Source: Dipylidium caninum (lineage: Eukaryota; Platyhelminthes; Cestoda; Cyclophyllidea; Dipylidiidae). Taken from it: 41,722 bases of DNA. The translations under genes were made by a program, and so were the position numbers. How positions within the stretch are numbered: position 1 is the first letter of the stretch; the number at the start of each line of letters is the position of its first letter. Below, piece after piece: positions 36,001 to 41,722 of this stretch. The notes below the pieces were generated by a model. That model was not told where the DNA came from, did not search any database, and was given only the letters and a program-made list of their open reading frames with translations. The stretch is taken from assembly GCA_017562135.1 (NCBI GenBank), contig QEYB01001232.1:1-41722 (forward strand), read 5' to 3'.

Positions 36001-36070
36001 GCCAAATGGGCCGAAATCGGGGTTGTGGTACATCATCTCACAACCCGCTAGGTTTGAAACGATGAACATT
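23706..36070 (-). CDS. CTDP1: FCP1/CTDP1-like RNA polymerase II CTD phosphatase, interrupted by frame changes (possible pseudogene)
   Basis: FCP1 dephosphorylates the C-terminal repeats of RNA polymerase II in the nucleus, recycling the enzyme after transcription. It has an FCPH catalytic domain and a BRCT domain. Minus-strand exons in order: 36070-35825, 35755-35659, 35455-35288, 34902-34345, 33525-33313, 30289-30221, 30188-29824 and about 29035-28888. Less certain C-terminal exons are 24883-24668, 24120-24035 and 24003-23706. Diagnostic stretches are HICTFGNRAY, RILSRDECFNP, LVCIIDDRGDVW, GDINGPPG, LEEILTEIHRRYYRAYDKY, then HLVACRQNTEKV and HVVSPRWLW. Splice phase agrees at most junctions. 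The reading is broken by frame changes near 36010, 35932, 35848, 35691 and 30003, and by a TAA at 33326-33324. The exon with the DLDQT catalytic motif was not found. It is either a decaying copy or a locally error-rich assembly. Confidence 0.8.
23926..23948. repeat. (GTC)n trinucleotide repeat inside the acidic exon
   Basis: The tandem CGT/GTC units encode the poly-aspartate run on the minus strand. Such repeats are prone to length change. Confidence 0.85.
24004..24034 (-). other. 31-base mini-intron
   Basis: The intron runs GTAAGCCCTC...GACAACCCAG. Removing it joins GRRH to HVAIISDSDEDG in frame, while reading through would hit stops. The length nearly equals that of the 32-base intron in the BRCT region. 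Confidence 0.45.
24035..24120 (-). CDS. Probable acidic C-terminal exon
   Basis: The acceptor CTCTCTCTCTCGAG is in phase with the exon at 24883-24668. It reads TDEEDESHGNGIGEEGGDL, then TGIETKRGRR. A GTAAGC donor follows 24035. The composition resembles the acidic serine/aspartate tail of FCP1, which contacts TFIIF in animals. Confidence 0.45.
24668..24883 (-). CDS. Probable C-terminal exon of the FCP1-like gene
   Basis: There is a strong acceptor (TTTTCCTCCTCCACTCCTTCACAG) and a strong donor (GTGAGTGAG). Only one of three frames is open through the exon: LPEKEELSSAMVRSAIESIK, then QEMRDRRGHNRDCEEND. It is charged and helix-prone, with no domain I recognise. It ends in phase 2, compatible with the next exon. 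Assignment to FCP1 rests on strand, order and the acidic character of FCP1 tails; it could instead belong to a separate gene. Confidence 0.5.
24884..26324 (-). other. Probable intron, left of repeat copy B
   Basis: No exon was recognised. It contains a G-rich run near 24950-24962 and a short TTAA tandem near 25638-25651. Short open frames on both strands lack family features. Confidence 0.4.
27537..27563. repeat. (CCACC)n tandem tract
   Basis: Five-base CCACC/CACCC units lie in copy B only. The sequence just before it (27465-27515) is a long G-rich run on the + strand. Confidence 0.85.
27881..27930. repeat. GGCTCATTCGA short tandem repeat
   Basis: Four imperfect units of (G)GCTCATTCGA(G) lie in copy B. 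The equivalent place in copy A (around 13495-13530) has the CGTCGAGCCTCGAATTTTGA region with about two degenerate units, so the array expanded in B or contracted in A. Confidence 0.75.
28888..29035 (-). CDS. CTDP1: FCP1 exon downstream of BRCT (MDNVVAEMKRLSVEDD)
   Basis: The exon begins at 29035 or 29029 (two candidate AG acceptors, both in phase with the previous exon). It reads LSQMDNVVAEMKRLSVEDD then PQESTTSWRWK. FCP1 proteins have a similar short acidic segment starting with Met-Asp after the BRCT domain. Two donors are possible: GTGACT after 28945 or GTTTCC after 28888. The link to the next assigned exon at 24883 does not match in phase, so an exon may be missing between them. Confidence 0.55.
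29036..29823 (-). other. Intron of the FCP1-like gene
   Basis: About 0.8 kb, mildly AT-rich, lies between the BRCT exon donor and the MDNVVAEM exon. No coding exon was recognised. Confidence 0.5.
29824..30188 (-). CDS. CTDP1: FCP1 BRCT exon 3 and following linker
   Basis: The first part reads HLVACRQNTEKVLAARAFQ, then LHVVSPRWLWASHFRWERL and SESQFP, a good match to the second half of the FCP1 BRCT domain (pattern THLVAxRxxTEKV...HVVxPxWLW...RW). At the C-run 30002-30005 the family frame jumps by one base: the continuation LDHDYDVHLFDPDSN is one frame away, as if one C were missing. The rest is His/Arg-rich (SRHHRHQHHRRRHYQ) and ends with ERDEAEAMLRIA before GTGAGC, in phase with the next exon. 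Confidence 0.8.
30189..30220 (-). other. 32-base mini-intron
   Basis: The intron runs GTATTTCACC...CATCTCCCAG. Its removal restores the FCP1 reading frame from VDT to HRAFTTHLVA. The polypyrimidine tract makes up most of the intron. An alternative donor 11 bases upstream (GTAGAC) would put the BRCT exon in the wrong frame. Confidence 0.6.
30221..30289 (-). CDS. CTDP1: FCP1 BRCT exon 2 (short)
   Basis: A 69-base exon lies behind a strong acceptor (TTGTTTTGCAG). It reads RYVVLSGRTVSIFDADRQL then VDT, and ends AC|GTATTT. Joining across a 32-base intron gives VDTTHRAFTTHLVACRQ, the expected run into the BRCT strand THLVA. The segment before VDTT is longer than in well-known FCP1 proteins, so the upstream junction is less certain than the downstream one. 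Confidence 0.6.
30290..33312 (-). other. Large intron within the BRCT region of the FCP1-like gene
   Basis: About 3.0 kb lies between the donor after 33313 and the acceptor TTGTTTTGCAG before 30289. No exon of a recognised family was seen on either strand. It contains an (AG) run at 33067-33085, TG-rich sequence near 31470-31490, and a C-run near 31110-31130. Several 60-90 codon open frames have no recognisable features. Confidence 0.55.
33067..33085. repeat. (AG)n microsatellite
   Basis: A short AG run in the 3.0 kb intron of the FCP1-like gene. Confidence 0.85.
33313..33525 (-). CDS. CTDP1: FCP1 BRCT exon 1, with an in-frame stop
   Basis: The acceptor TCTCTGCGCCAG is in phase with the LEEIL exon (AG|A = Arg). 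It reads GIPHVANVMSQMRARVLG, then THITLSGLTQRNRPAFDSL and AGQIALAWGPR, matching FCP1 from the segment before the BRCT domain to its first helix (pattern: SG, then a helix ending in ALGA). Further on, a TAA at 33326-33324 lies in frame before the good donor GTGAGT after 33313. An alternative frame in the last 40 bases reads AETTLTTDKALL without a stop. So either a nonsense change, a frame change, or an earlier donor is present. Confidence 0.75.
33526..34344 (-). other. Intron of the FCP1-like gene
   Basis: About 0.8 kb lies between the LEEIL-helix exon and the first BRCT exon, with matching phase on both sides. No coding exon was recognised inside. Confidence 0.55.
34345..34902 (-). CDS. CTDP1: FCP1 linker and pre-BRCT exon (LEEIL helix)
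   Basis: One clean 558-base exon (acceptor CCAAATTTAG, donor GTACCA) is in phase with both neighbours. The first two thirds are a low-complexity acidic/Ser/Lys linker (EKTTPSESSQ, EEVKAEPDTE, KGESGEKKP, then PPPLSPSPS). The end carries the conserved FCP1 pre-BRCT helix: FDADYLLRLEEILTEIHRR followed by YYRAYDKYIVNRRKEGD. This is the longest undisturbed piece of the gene. The donor is weaker than the others in the locus. Confidence 0.85.
34903..35287 (-). other. Intron of the FCP1-like gene
   Basis: It runs from a GTGAGT donor after 35288 to the acceptor before 34902; phase 2 on both sides agrees. It is AT-rich, and no other exon is needed to explain the reading. Confidence 0.55.
35288..35455 (-). 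CDS. CTDP1: FCP1 exon after the catalytic domain (FFPEVGDINGPPG)
   Basis: The acceptor CGTTTCTTCACTAG precedes 35455 and the phase fits the previous donor. The exon begins FFPEVGDINGPPGR, matching the conserved FCP1 segment that ends the catalytic domain (pattern YxFFxxxGDINAPPG). A basic, serine-rich linker follows (PDFRAFNPPRRREHRL, then GPSSSSN). It ends in phase 2 before GTGAGT. No frame change was seen in this exon. Confidence 0.8.
35659..35755 (-). CDS. CTDP1: FCP1 catalytic-domain exon with the IIDDR motif
   Basis: A 69-base intron (35824-35756, GTGAGT...CCCTTAG) joins it in phase to the previous exon, giving ...NLR-ALFPRGFHLVCIIDDRGDVW. This matches the FCP1 block that carries the second catalytic aspartate pair. 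After DVW the family sequence continues one frame away as SPNLIQVQPYR (change near 35691, in TGGACTGTCACC). The donor GTGAGC follows 35659. Confidence 0.85.
35825..36070 (-). CDS. CTDP1: FCP1 catalytic-domain exon (FG.R..A / RILSRDEC block)
   Basis: The acceptor TTTTCGCTACAG precedes 36070; the donor GTGAGT follows 35825 (exon phase 2). The family sequence is distributed over three frames: GCEMMYH in frame 0; FLRRMVKRFQMHICTFGNRAY in frame 1 (residues in the strand order of FCP1); AHQLASILDPKRKYFC and QRILSRDECFNP in frame 2; FTKSANLR back in frame 0. Each change equals one extra base (about 36022-36000; 35933-35932 at TACGGCT; 35848 at CCTGTTC). The net gain is therefore three, and one frame happens to stay open right through. 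Order and spacing match FCP1 without other gaps. Confidence 0.8.
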
Positions 36071-39000
36071 CTGTAGCGAAAAAGTGTTTCTAAGTCAGTT
36101 ACATACGTCTTTTCATAACAACATTGTCTACCCATGTTCAATTAAGTAACGTGTGTTCCCAATGTCGTTTAGATACTCACCAAACCAAATTTCGAGTCAG
36201 TCCGTAATATGCATTTACGAAAATTTGCTGGCTAAATTTCATTCCCAAACTCAGGGATAAGGCCGCTTTAGGAAAGTATTAGTTGTGCACAAGTGAGTTA
36301 CAATGGAAACAAATTTAAAGTCATTTTAAACTGATGCGAAATGAAACACAATTGCGCTGATGACGCTGTGGCACCAAGAAAACACTTTCAAACCAGCTGA
36401 GAAGTATCAGATAAGAGCAGAATTTTATTTACCGATAATACATAAAAAGTGTCAGACATTCGATTTCCATAACAAATTGGAAAAGACTGATAAGTTGTCT
36501 AGAAAAATTCTCGCGCAAGTAAACGCGGTATGTCATTATTTCCCATAGATTAAGCAGAATTTAGCACTTTTTCCTCGCTCATAAATATGGCCATTAATTG
36601 TGAATCATTGATTTTAACACTATTTTTTTCCAATCGTCAAGACCGAAAAGCTATGTAAAATCTGGTATAAGCAGTACGGAATAAAGAACTCAAGAAAAAA
36701 AGTCGTTGCAGTCATAGAAAATCAGCCTAGTCATGAGAACACTCATAGAGGTATTCTAGAAACAGCTTTCCCATGAGGCCTCAAAAATGGTAAAATGGCC
36801 CATTTAACTTGAAAAAAACTCTACTAAAGAGCAAAAGCCTGTAAAGCTAAATTCATCACCAAGTGCCAGAAATAGGAGTGATACAAGAACTTCAATATCC
36901 GAAAAAAACGTCGGCAAAAGACTAATCTTTTTATTCAATTGATCTTTCGTATTTCGAAGTCGGCATTTAGTTTAATTGTTGAGTGGAGAATTATATAGTC
37001 AACTGAAAGCTAATAAAACTAGGCAAATTAAGCCTAATATAGGGATTAGCAAATTTTAATACTGTGGCGAAGCAGTGATTCCGAAAGACTGAAAGTTATG
37101 TTTATGGAACCAGAAGTACAATGTCAGAAATAATATAAGCAAAAAAGGGAAACTATTAGTTTGAATTTGACATACTGGACAATAGTGTCATATACTTATT
37201 ATTTCGGCTTTAAGCTTATTGCTATCGAAGTACCTTGTAGCGGAAGGCATGTGCGGGTAAAGAGATAGTAGTCGTAATGGAGGACCGTTTGGTCCAAATC
37301 AATAAGCAGAGCCCAAATTGTTTGCGGGCGGCAGAAGCAGAGATTCCTCGTCCTTCAAGGCAAAGTTTTCGGCAGCGAACCTAGCGTTTATTTATTTTTC
37401 ATGAAAGTTAAATGAAAAATATGACCAGTTACCATTCACTGACGTGTTTTAAATCTGGAATCATGTGAACCTATCGGAATACTCGAGAGATGCTGCAGTG
37501 ATTCGTTCTCCCACACTGACCTCCCTCCCTAAATTTCCTGTTTAAAAAGTTCCTGTACTGGAACTTCCTTAAGTTTGCCCCCACATTCTGCACAGAGATT
37601 CTCGCATCACAACTGCATGATGTCCACATCCCTCGTACTTAAACAGTGGCTTCACTAGAAGGAACGTTTCGCATAGTAGAGGAACAAACTTGGGGCCTAA
37701 ATCGTGCATCCTCTTGGCAAAGCATCGTCACCTTCCCAAAAACCCGGACCGTTTATGTGTATCTCAGGGCGAGATCCAGAGGCCTCCAGTGTGCATATTA
37801 TGCTTTGAAGAAGGAGTGACGCCTGCCGCTTTTTTTTTTTACTTTAACTTTCAACGACCTTGACCGGACTCATACTGTTCAGGAACTTTTATGATCTGTT
37901 CAGAGATATTCATTGCATTTGTCAATCAGGAAGTAAACTGGAGGCCGGTACTTATCCAACGACCCACATGAAAATATCAACCTCTCATCTGATTCGTTAA
38001 GAGCACCCTTTTAATAAAGCCGCAATGCCCCATAATAGTATAAACAACTTTTTTGCAGTTATGCCAAATTTACGCAACATATAACTACCTCATTGATTTG
38101 TAATTTCGATTCCGCTTCTTCCGTATTTTGGCAACATCTCAGTTTGTCCATACTTATGAAATTAAGTATTTTTGTCGCCACTGCGACGAAAATTCCCTCT
38201 TTGGCAGGACACAGTTTACAGTCATTCCACATAATTTAGCTCAGTTTGCCGTCTCGAATTCCGTTGTCGATACTACACGCAGTGTAGTGTGATGACATTT
38301 TATTTATTTTCCCCGTAACTGTCGATTATGCGCGATCTAGGATTCTAAGTATTGTTCTCTCATCTGTCTAGTGCGTGTCGGATGCCCACCGAAAGTAGAA
38401 TATGGAATAGCCTACCTTTTTTACATTTCGCAGGTGTCTTTATTGGGGTGGATTTTTGCTTTTTTGCACGTTCGGAAGAATAGAGATCACACCAGTATGA
38501 CCTAGCTTTTAGTGTTTGCCTGAACACATGAAAGTTATACCGCCTAACATCAAGTTTCTTTAAATACTCTCTGTATATCGGGCAACTTTTTTATAACTTG
38601 ATAGATTCTCTGGCACGCTATTTATTGCCAGCTTTGCCTAGGACGATACCTGACCTAACGCGCCGTTCACACCACATGCCTTCCATCAACTGCGGAGGAA
38701 AATGAGTCACCGACAAGGCTGTTCTTAACAGATTTGCATTTCAGTATTCCTCCCACGGTAGCTGAATACTTCGTTTTAATAAATAAATAAAAGTGTCCTA
38801 AAATGTACCATTTCTATTTTTATAATTGTTCCAGAATTGAGAAGGAAAGTAACCGTCTTATCGCCCAGCATATTTGACTTTGACATCGTAGGCGTTTTGT
38901 TTTATAACAATACGATCTTACCGAAACTCATATAGCATTCCGTTAATTAACACTGCGTACCTTCAAATGCTTAAAAATTTCTTCCAAACATAAGCAAGAC

Positions 39001-39240
39001 TATAGGTGAATAATTTTAATTGCAAAAACGCATTTTAATACCAACTAGAGAATTAAAAGGTTATGATCACATGCTATGAGTAAACACAAAAGATTCGGAT
39101 AAGTGAATTCTAAACGAGCACAGCACGCGCTTAATAGTTGTTTGGGTTAACATGGAATTGCCAGATCTAATACCGAGGACTTCACTGCTGTTGGAAAAGG
39201 GTACATCAGTTTTTAGCTACTTTTTTTAGTATCTTTCTCC
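36071..39240. other. AT-rich stretch upstream of the FCP1 exons
   Basis: About 3.2 kb is clearly richer in A and T than the rest, with many TTTAAT and AATAAA-like strings and no open frame worth calling. The N-terminal FCP1 exon with the DLDQT catalytic motif would be expected here on the minus strand. I saw only a donor-like GTGAGT near 36174 and a weak LVH-like string near 36285, neither convincing. It may be a long first intron or the 5' flank of a truncated copy. Confidence 0.4.
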
Positions 39241-41540
39241 TGCCTCTGGCCTCACTGCACTCGCCATCTTAACTCTCCGTCCGCTCTGTTCCGCCTGGGC
39301 CAGTCTGTGTCAGAAACTTCTCGTATATGCCGCCGACCACAGATATGGGGTCACTTGAGGCACGCATGGCTGGACGAGGCCTCAACCACTCCTGCAAAAC
39401 ACAACCAAGGTCGTCGCGCCACTGTAATCAACATCACTGAGATAGCTGGCAATACGAATAGCCGGCGGTTGAAGGGAACTGCGCAGTGCACACCATTACG
39501 ACGTGACTATTTAGCTGGATGATGAGAGGACGCTTTTGCAGTCACCAATAGACGCACGGTACCTGCCGACCGCTTGCCTCACCCACCCCTCCAAGACGCG
39601 TGGCACTCACGCCGAAGTGACGAGCAGAAGCTCGCAGCACCTGTTTCCGACATGATCCGACAACCCAGTTCACTGTCAAACAGGGACACAGGTCAGAAGG
39701 TCGCCATCGTATCGGCATTCCCAAGCCGGGACAAACATCCACGTCGAGCGCCGCGGATTCACACCCCGCCTAAGACACAACGAGCAGCCTCCTTGCCTCC
39801 CACCGCACCTCATCTAACGGCGCCTCCTTTGCCACGCAGAAACGTCCGCCACGCTGTCCCCAGCCGTCTCACCTGCCTTGGCCACCGCCGACAGGGTGTC
39901 GTGGCTCACCTTCGCCTCAACTCAACTCGTCTCCTCTGCCGCCTCACCGCCTTCGTCGCTCCAACCTCACCGTCTTACGTCGACGTCCTACGCCGCCGAT
40001 CGTGCGCGAGACCGACGCAATCGCGCTGAGCATGAGGTGGGACCAACACCGCGTGGGGGGAACGACTGAACCCGTCCCGAGAACACAATGAAATGCAGCG
40101 ACTCGAGGACGCGTTTATTCCTCTTCTCTTCCTTCTCTTCCCCCGCCCTCGGGCTTCATTGAAGGAGAGGGTAAAGCAGATAGAGATCGGTCGTTTCATC
40201 CGACAACGGCCCGCCACTCAGACATCAATGTCAAGGCAGCAGCTATCCGATTCTGCATTTGGTCAGTGACTTTTGTAAGGACATCAACGCTCATCACGCT
40301 GCCCTCGGTACCCACTCGTCGTATCGTCCAATTATATTTTTCGCGTGGCAAAGTCAGCGCCTGTCCACTATCTAAAATGCCACATTTGACCACCAGGGTG
40401 TCAAACGTCCCGTTTCCCGCCTTCTCTTCCTCCTGTCATGTATACCGCTATTGAAGTTAACCGCTCAGTTTGTTTAAGAAGTCCATAACGCGAGCGATTC
40501 GCAATGCCCTGCATTAGTTCCCCACGAAACCCGCTTGCGGTCTTCACGTGTCTGACGGACTGTGAAATCGCTAAAGCCTCAGAGTGCGACTCTGAAGGTC
40601 AAACGTCGTTGTGCAATCACCCTTCCCCGCCTTCCTCGGAAGTGCAGAGCTCGTATACGTATCCCTCGTCTCTTCAAACTCTTCTCTACCCTCGGGAAAG
40701 AGACGATGCTTGTTGCTAGAGGTCAGTGTATAAACGATAATCCCTCAGCCCTCACCAGCCGGCACCCCTTTCTGTAGTCCTCTTCGTCTTTCTGCGGTTC
40801 CTGCAGTGACGAGCCTTCAAGTTGTTTTCGTCCCACGCTCTTGCCGACGAAGGATCTCTCCAGCTACCACACCGCCAACACTACAACCCGCCGCTGCCGA
40901 CTCTCCGTGTGGCCGATACGTCCTAACTCCCGGTGCTTCCGAACCATCAACTCGAGGCCCACATTCACCAACATGGAAGTGCACCATTGGGAAATGGTTG
41001 GTAGAAATACCGTCGCATCTGCGGGCCGCTCGACCGCTGACGCGCTTTCGCAGCCCTGGCCGTGTAGAGAAGGTCGTGATTTGTTTTGACGACGAGGGGC
41101 GGGGGACAGCCAGCTTCCGGTCTCACCCAGGGTGCCGCGCTCTGCATAAAGTATTGTGTGTCCTTGAGGTCGTCTTAATACGCACTACTTGGTGCGTCGC
41201 CTTTTAGCCGTATCCGTATTTTGTGCTCTGGCGTGGGGACTCTTAGGACCTCGTCCGATCAATCCTTCAACTGCCGTAGACGTCAGGGTAAAGCCTTTTC
41301 TGGGCTTCCCCCCCTTAGCGCCGTTCATGTGCGGACGGGATGAACGCTTTGGAGAAGGTTAAACTTATCCGGTAAGGTGTTGGTGTTGCACTCCTAATTT
41401 GGCAGTCGAGTGCACCAATGAGACAGTTTATTTTCCCAAACATATGGTTCAGTGCTTTGATTATTTCCAAGCCGGACATGAAGTAGACACCTGCCACTGA
41501 GACGACAGCCTGACAAACATCCTTGCTTCATCGGGAAATA
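39241..41540. other. GC-richer patch of unknown origin, possibly mobile-element relic
   Basis: Base composition changes sharply near 39240 (after a T-rich run at about 39221-39245) to moderately GC-rich. Open frames of 60-150 codons exist on both strands, but none shows a recognisable reverse transcriptase, transposase or other domain. The patch leads into the ribozyme-like motif at 41560-41625, which would fit a decayed retroelement. Confidence 0.3.
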
Positions 41541-41559
41541 GTGGAATGGCAACTAAATA

Positions 41560-41625
41560 AATGGCGCCGTCTTTTAGTTTGTGTTCCCCTGCGACTGGGA
41601 GGGCGTTAACGCCCGAAACGCCATT
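41560..41625 (+). ncRNA. Degenerate hammerhead-ribozyme-like motif
   Basis: Elements in order: AATGGCG (41560-41566), a GTC at 41569-41571, CTGGGA (41595-41600), the perfect palindrome GGGCGTTAACGCCC (41601-41614), GAAA (41615-41618), and CGCCATT (41619-41625), which is fully complementary to AATGGCG. This is the order of a hammerhead ribozyme: stem III, cleavage triplet, CUGAUGA core, stem II, GAAA core, stem III return. Departures: the CUGAUGA core is reduced to CTGGGA, three extra bases separate stem III from the cleavage triplet, and no convincing stem I is seen. It is therefore at best an inactive relic. Flatworm genomes are known to carry hammerheads in SINE-like and Penelope-like elements. 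It could also be coincidence. Confidence 0.35.
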
Positions 41626-41722
41626 CGGACTTTAATTTTTGGCCGGAATCGATGAATGCCCGACGAAATGGAACATCTTCTTTCTTACACGTGGTTCCCA
41701 AATGCACCACAAGGCAGCTCAC

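Noticed and set aside
36240..36330. Possible remnant of the FCP1 DLDQTLVHTT motif (CACTTGTGCACAACTAAT on the minus strand)
   Set aside because: Only the LVH part resembles the motif; the aspartates are not recoverable in any frame, so it may be chance.

Overview
The window looks like nuclear DNA of a metazoan, most probably a flatworm (tapeworm- or fluke-like). The genes are split by GT-AG introns, some only 31-32 and 69 bases long. The two recognisable proteins are animal/eukaryotic families (a double-C2 synaptotagmin and the RNA polymerase II CTD phosphatase FCP1/CTDP1). A displaced 18S rRNA fragment carries a eukaryotic 3' end. There are no operons, ribosome binding sites or other bacterial gene organisation. 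The flatworm assignment is an inference from intron sizes and the 18S fragment, not a database result.

Layout. 1-5.0 kb: the last five exons of a synaptotagmin-like gene on the + strand; its 5' part is outside the window or in unrecognised exons. 5.0-12.6 kb: GC-rich intergenic DNA holding a 181-base antisense fragment of the 18S rRNA 3' end (6615-6795). 12.6-14.8 kb: copy A of a dispersed repeat. 15.9-16.6 kb: a plausible small transcription unit (inverted CCAAT, TATA box, short ORF, AATAAA). 16.6-23.7 kb: no recognisable gene. 23.7-36.1 kb: an FCP1/CTDP1 gene on the minus strand, with catalytic-domain exons at 36.1-35.3 kb, a linker and pre-BRCT exon at 34.9-34.3 kb, BRCT exons at 33.5 and 30.3-29.8 kb, and probable acidic C-terminal exons at 29.0 and 24.9-23.7 kb. 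Copy B of the dispersed repeat (26.3-28.6 kb) lies in one of its introns, inverted relative to copy A. 36.1-39.2 kb: AT-rich DNA without recognisable genes. 39.2-41.7 kb: a GC-richer, repeat-like patch ending in a motif that resembles a degenerate hammerhead ribozyme.

The synaptotagmin and FCP1 genes are convergent and functionally unrelated: one belongs to membrane trafficking, the other to recycling of RNA polymerase II. The synaptotagmin exons read cleanly through all four junctions. The FCP1 exons keep splice phase across most junctions and are strongly family-like, yet they carry at least five frame changes and an in-frame stop. That makes the locus either a recently decaying copy or a locally error-rich assembly. 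All long open frames in the GC-rich parts other than these genes look like chance or shadow frames.
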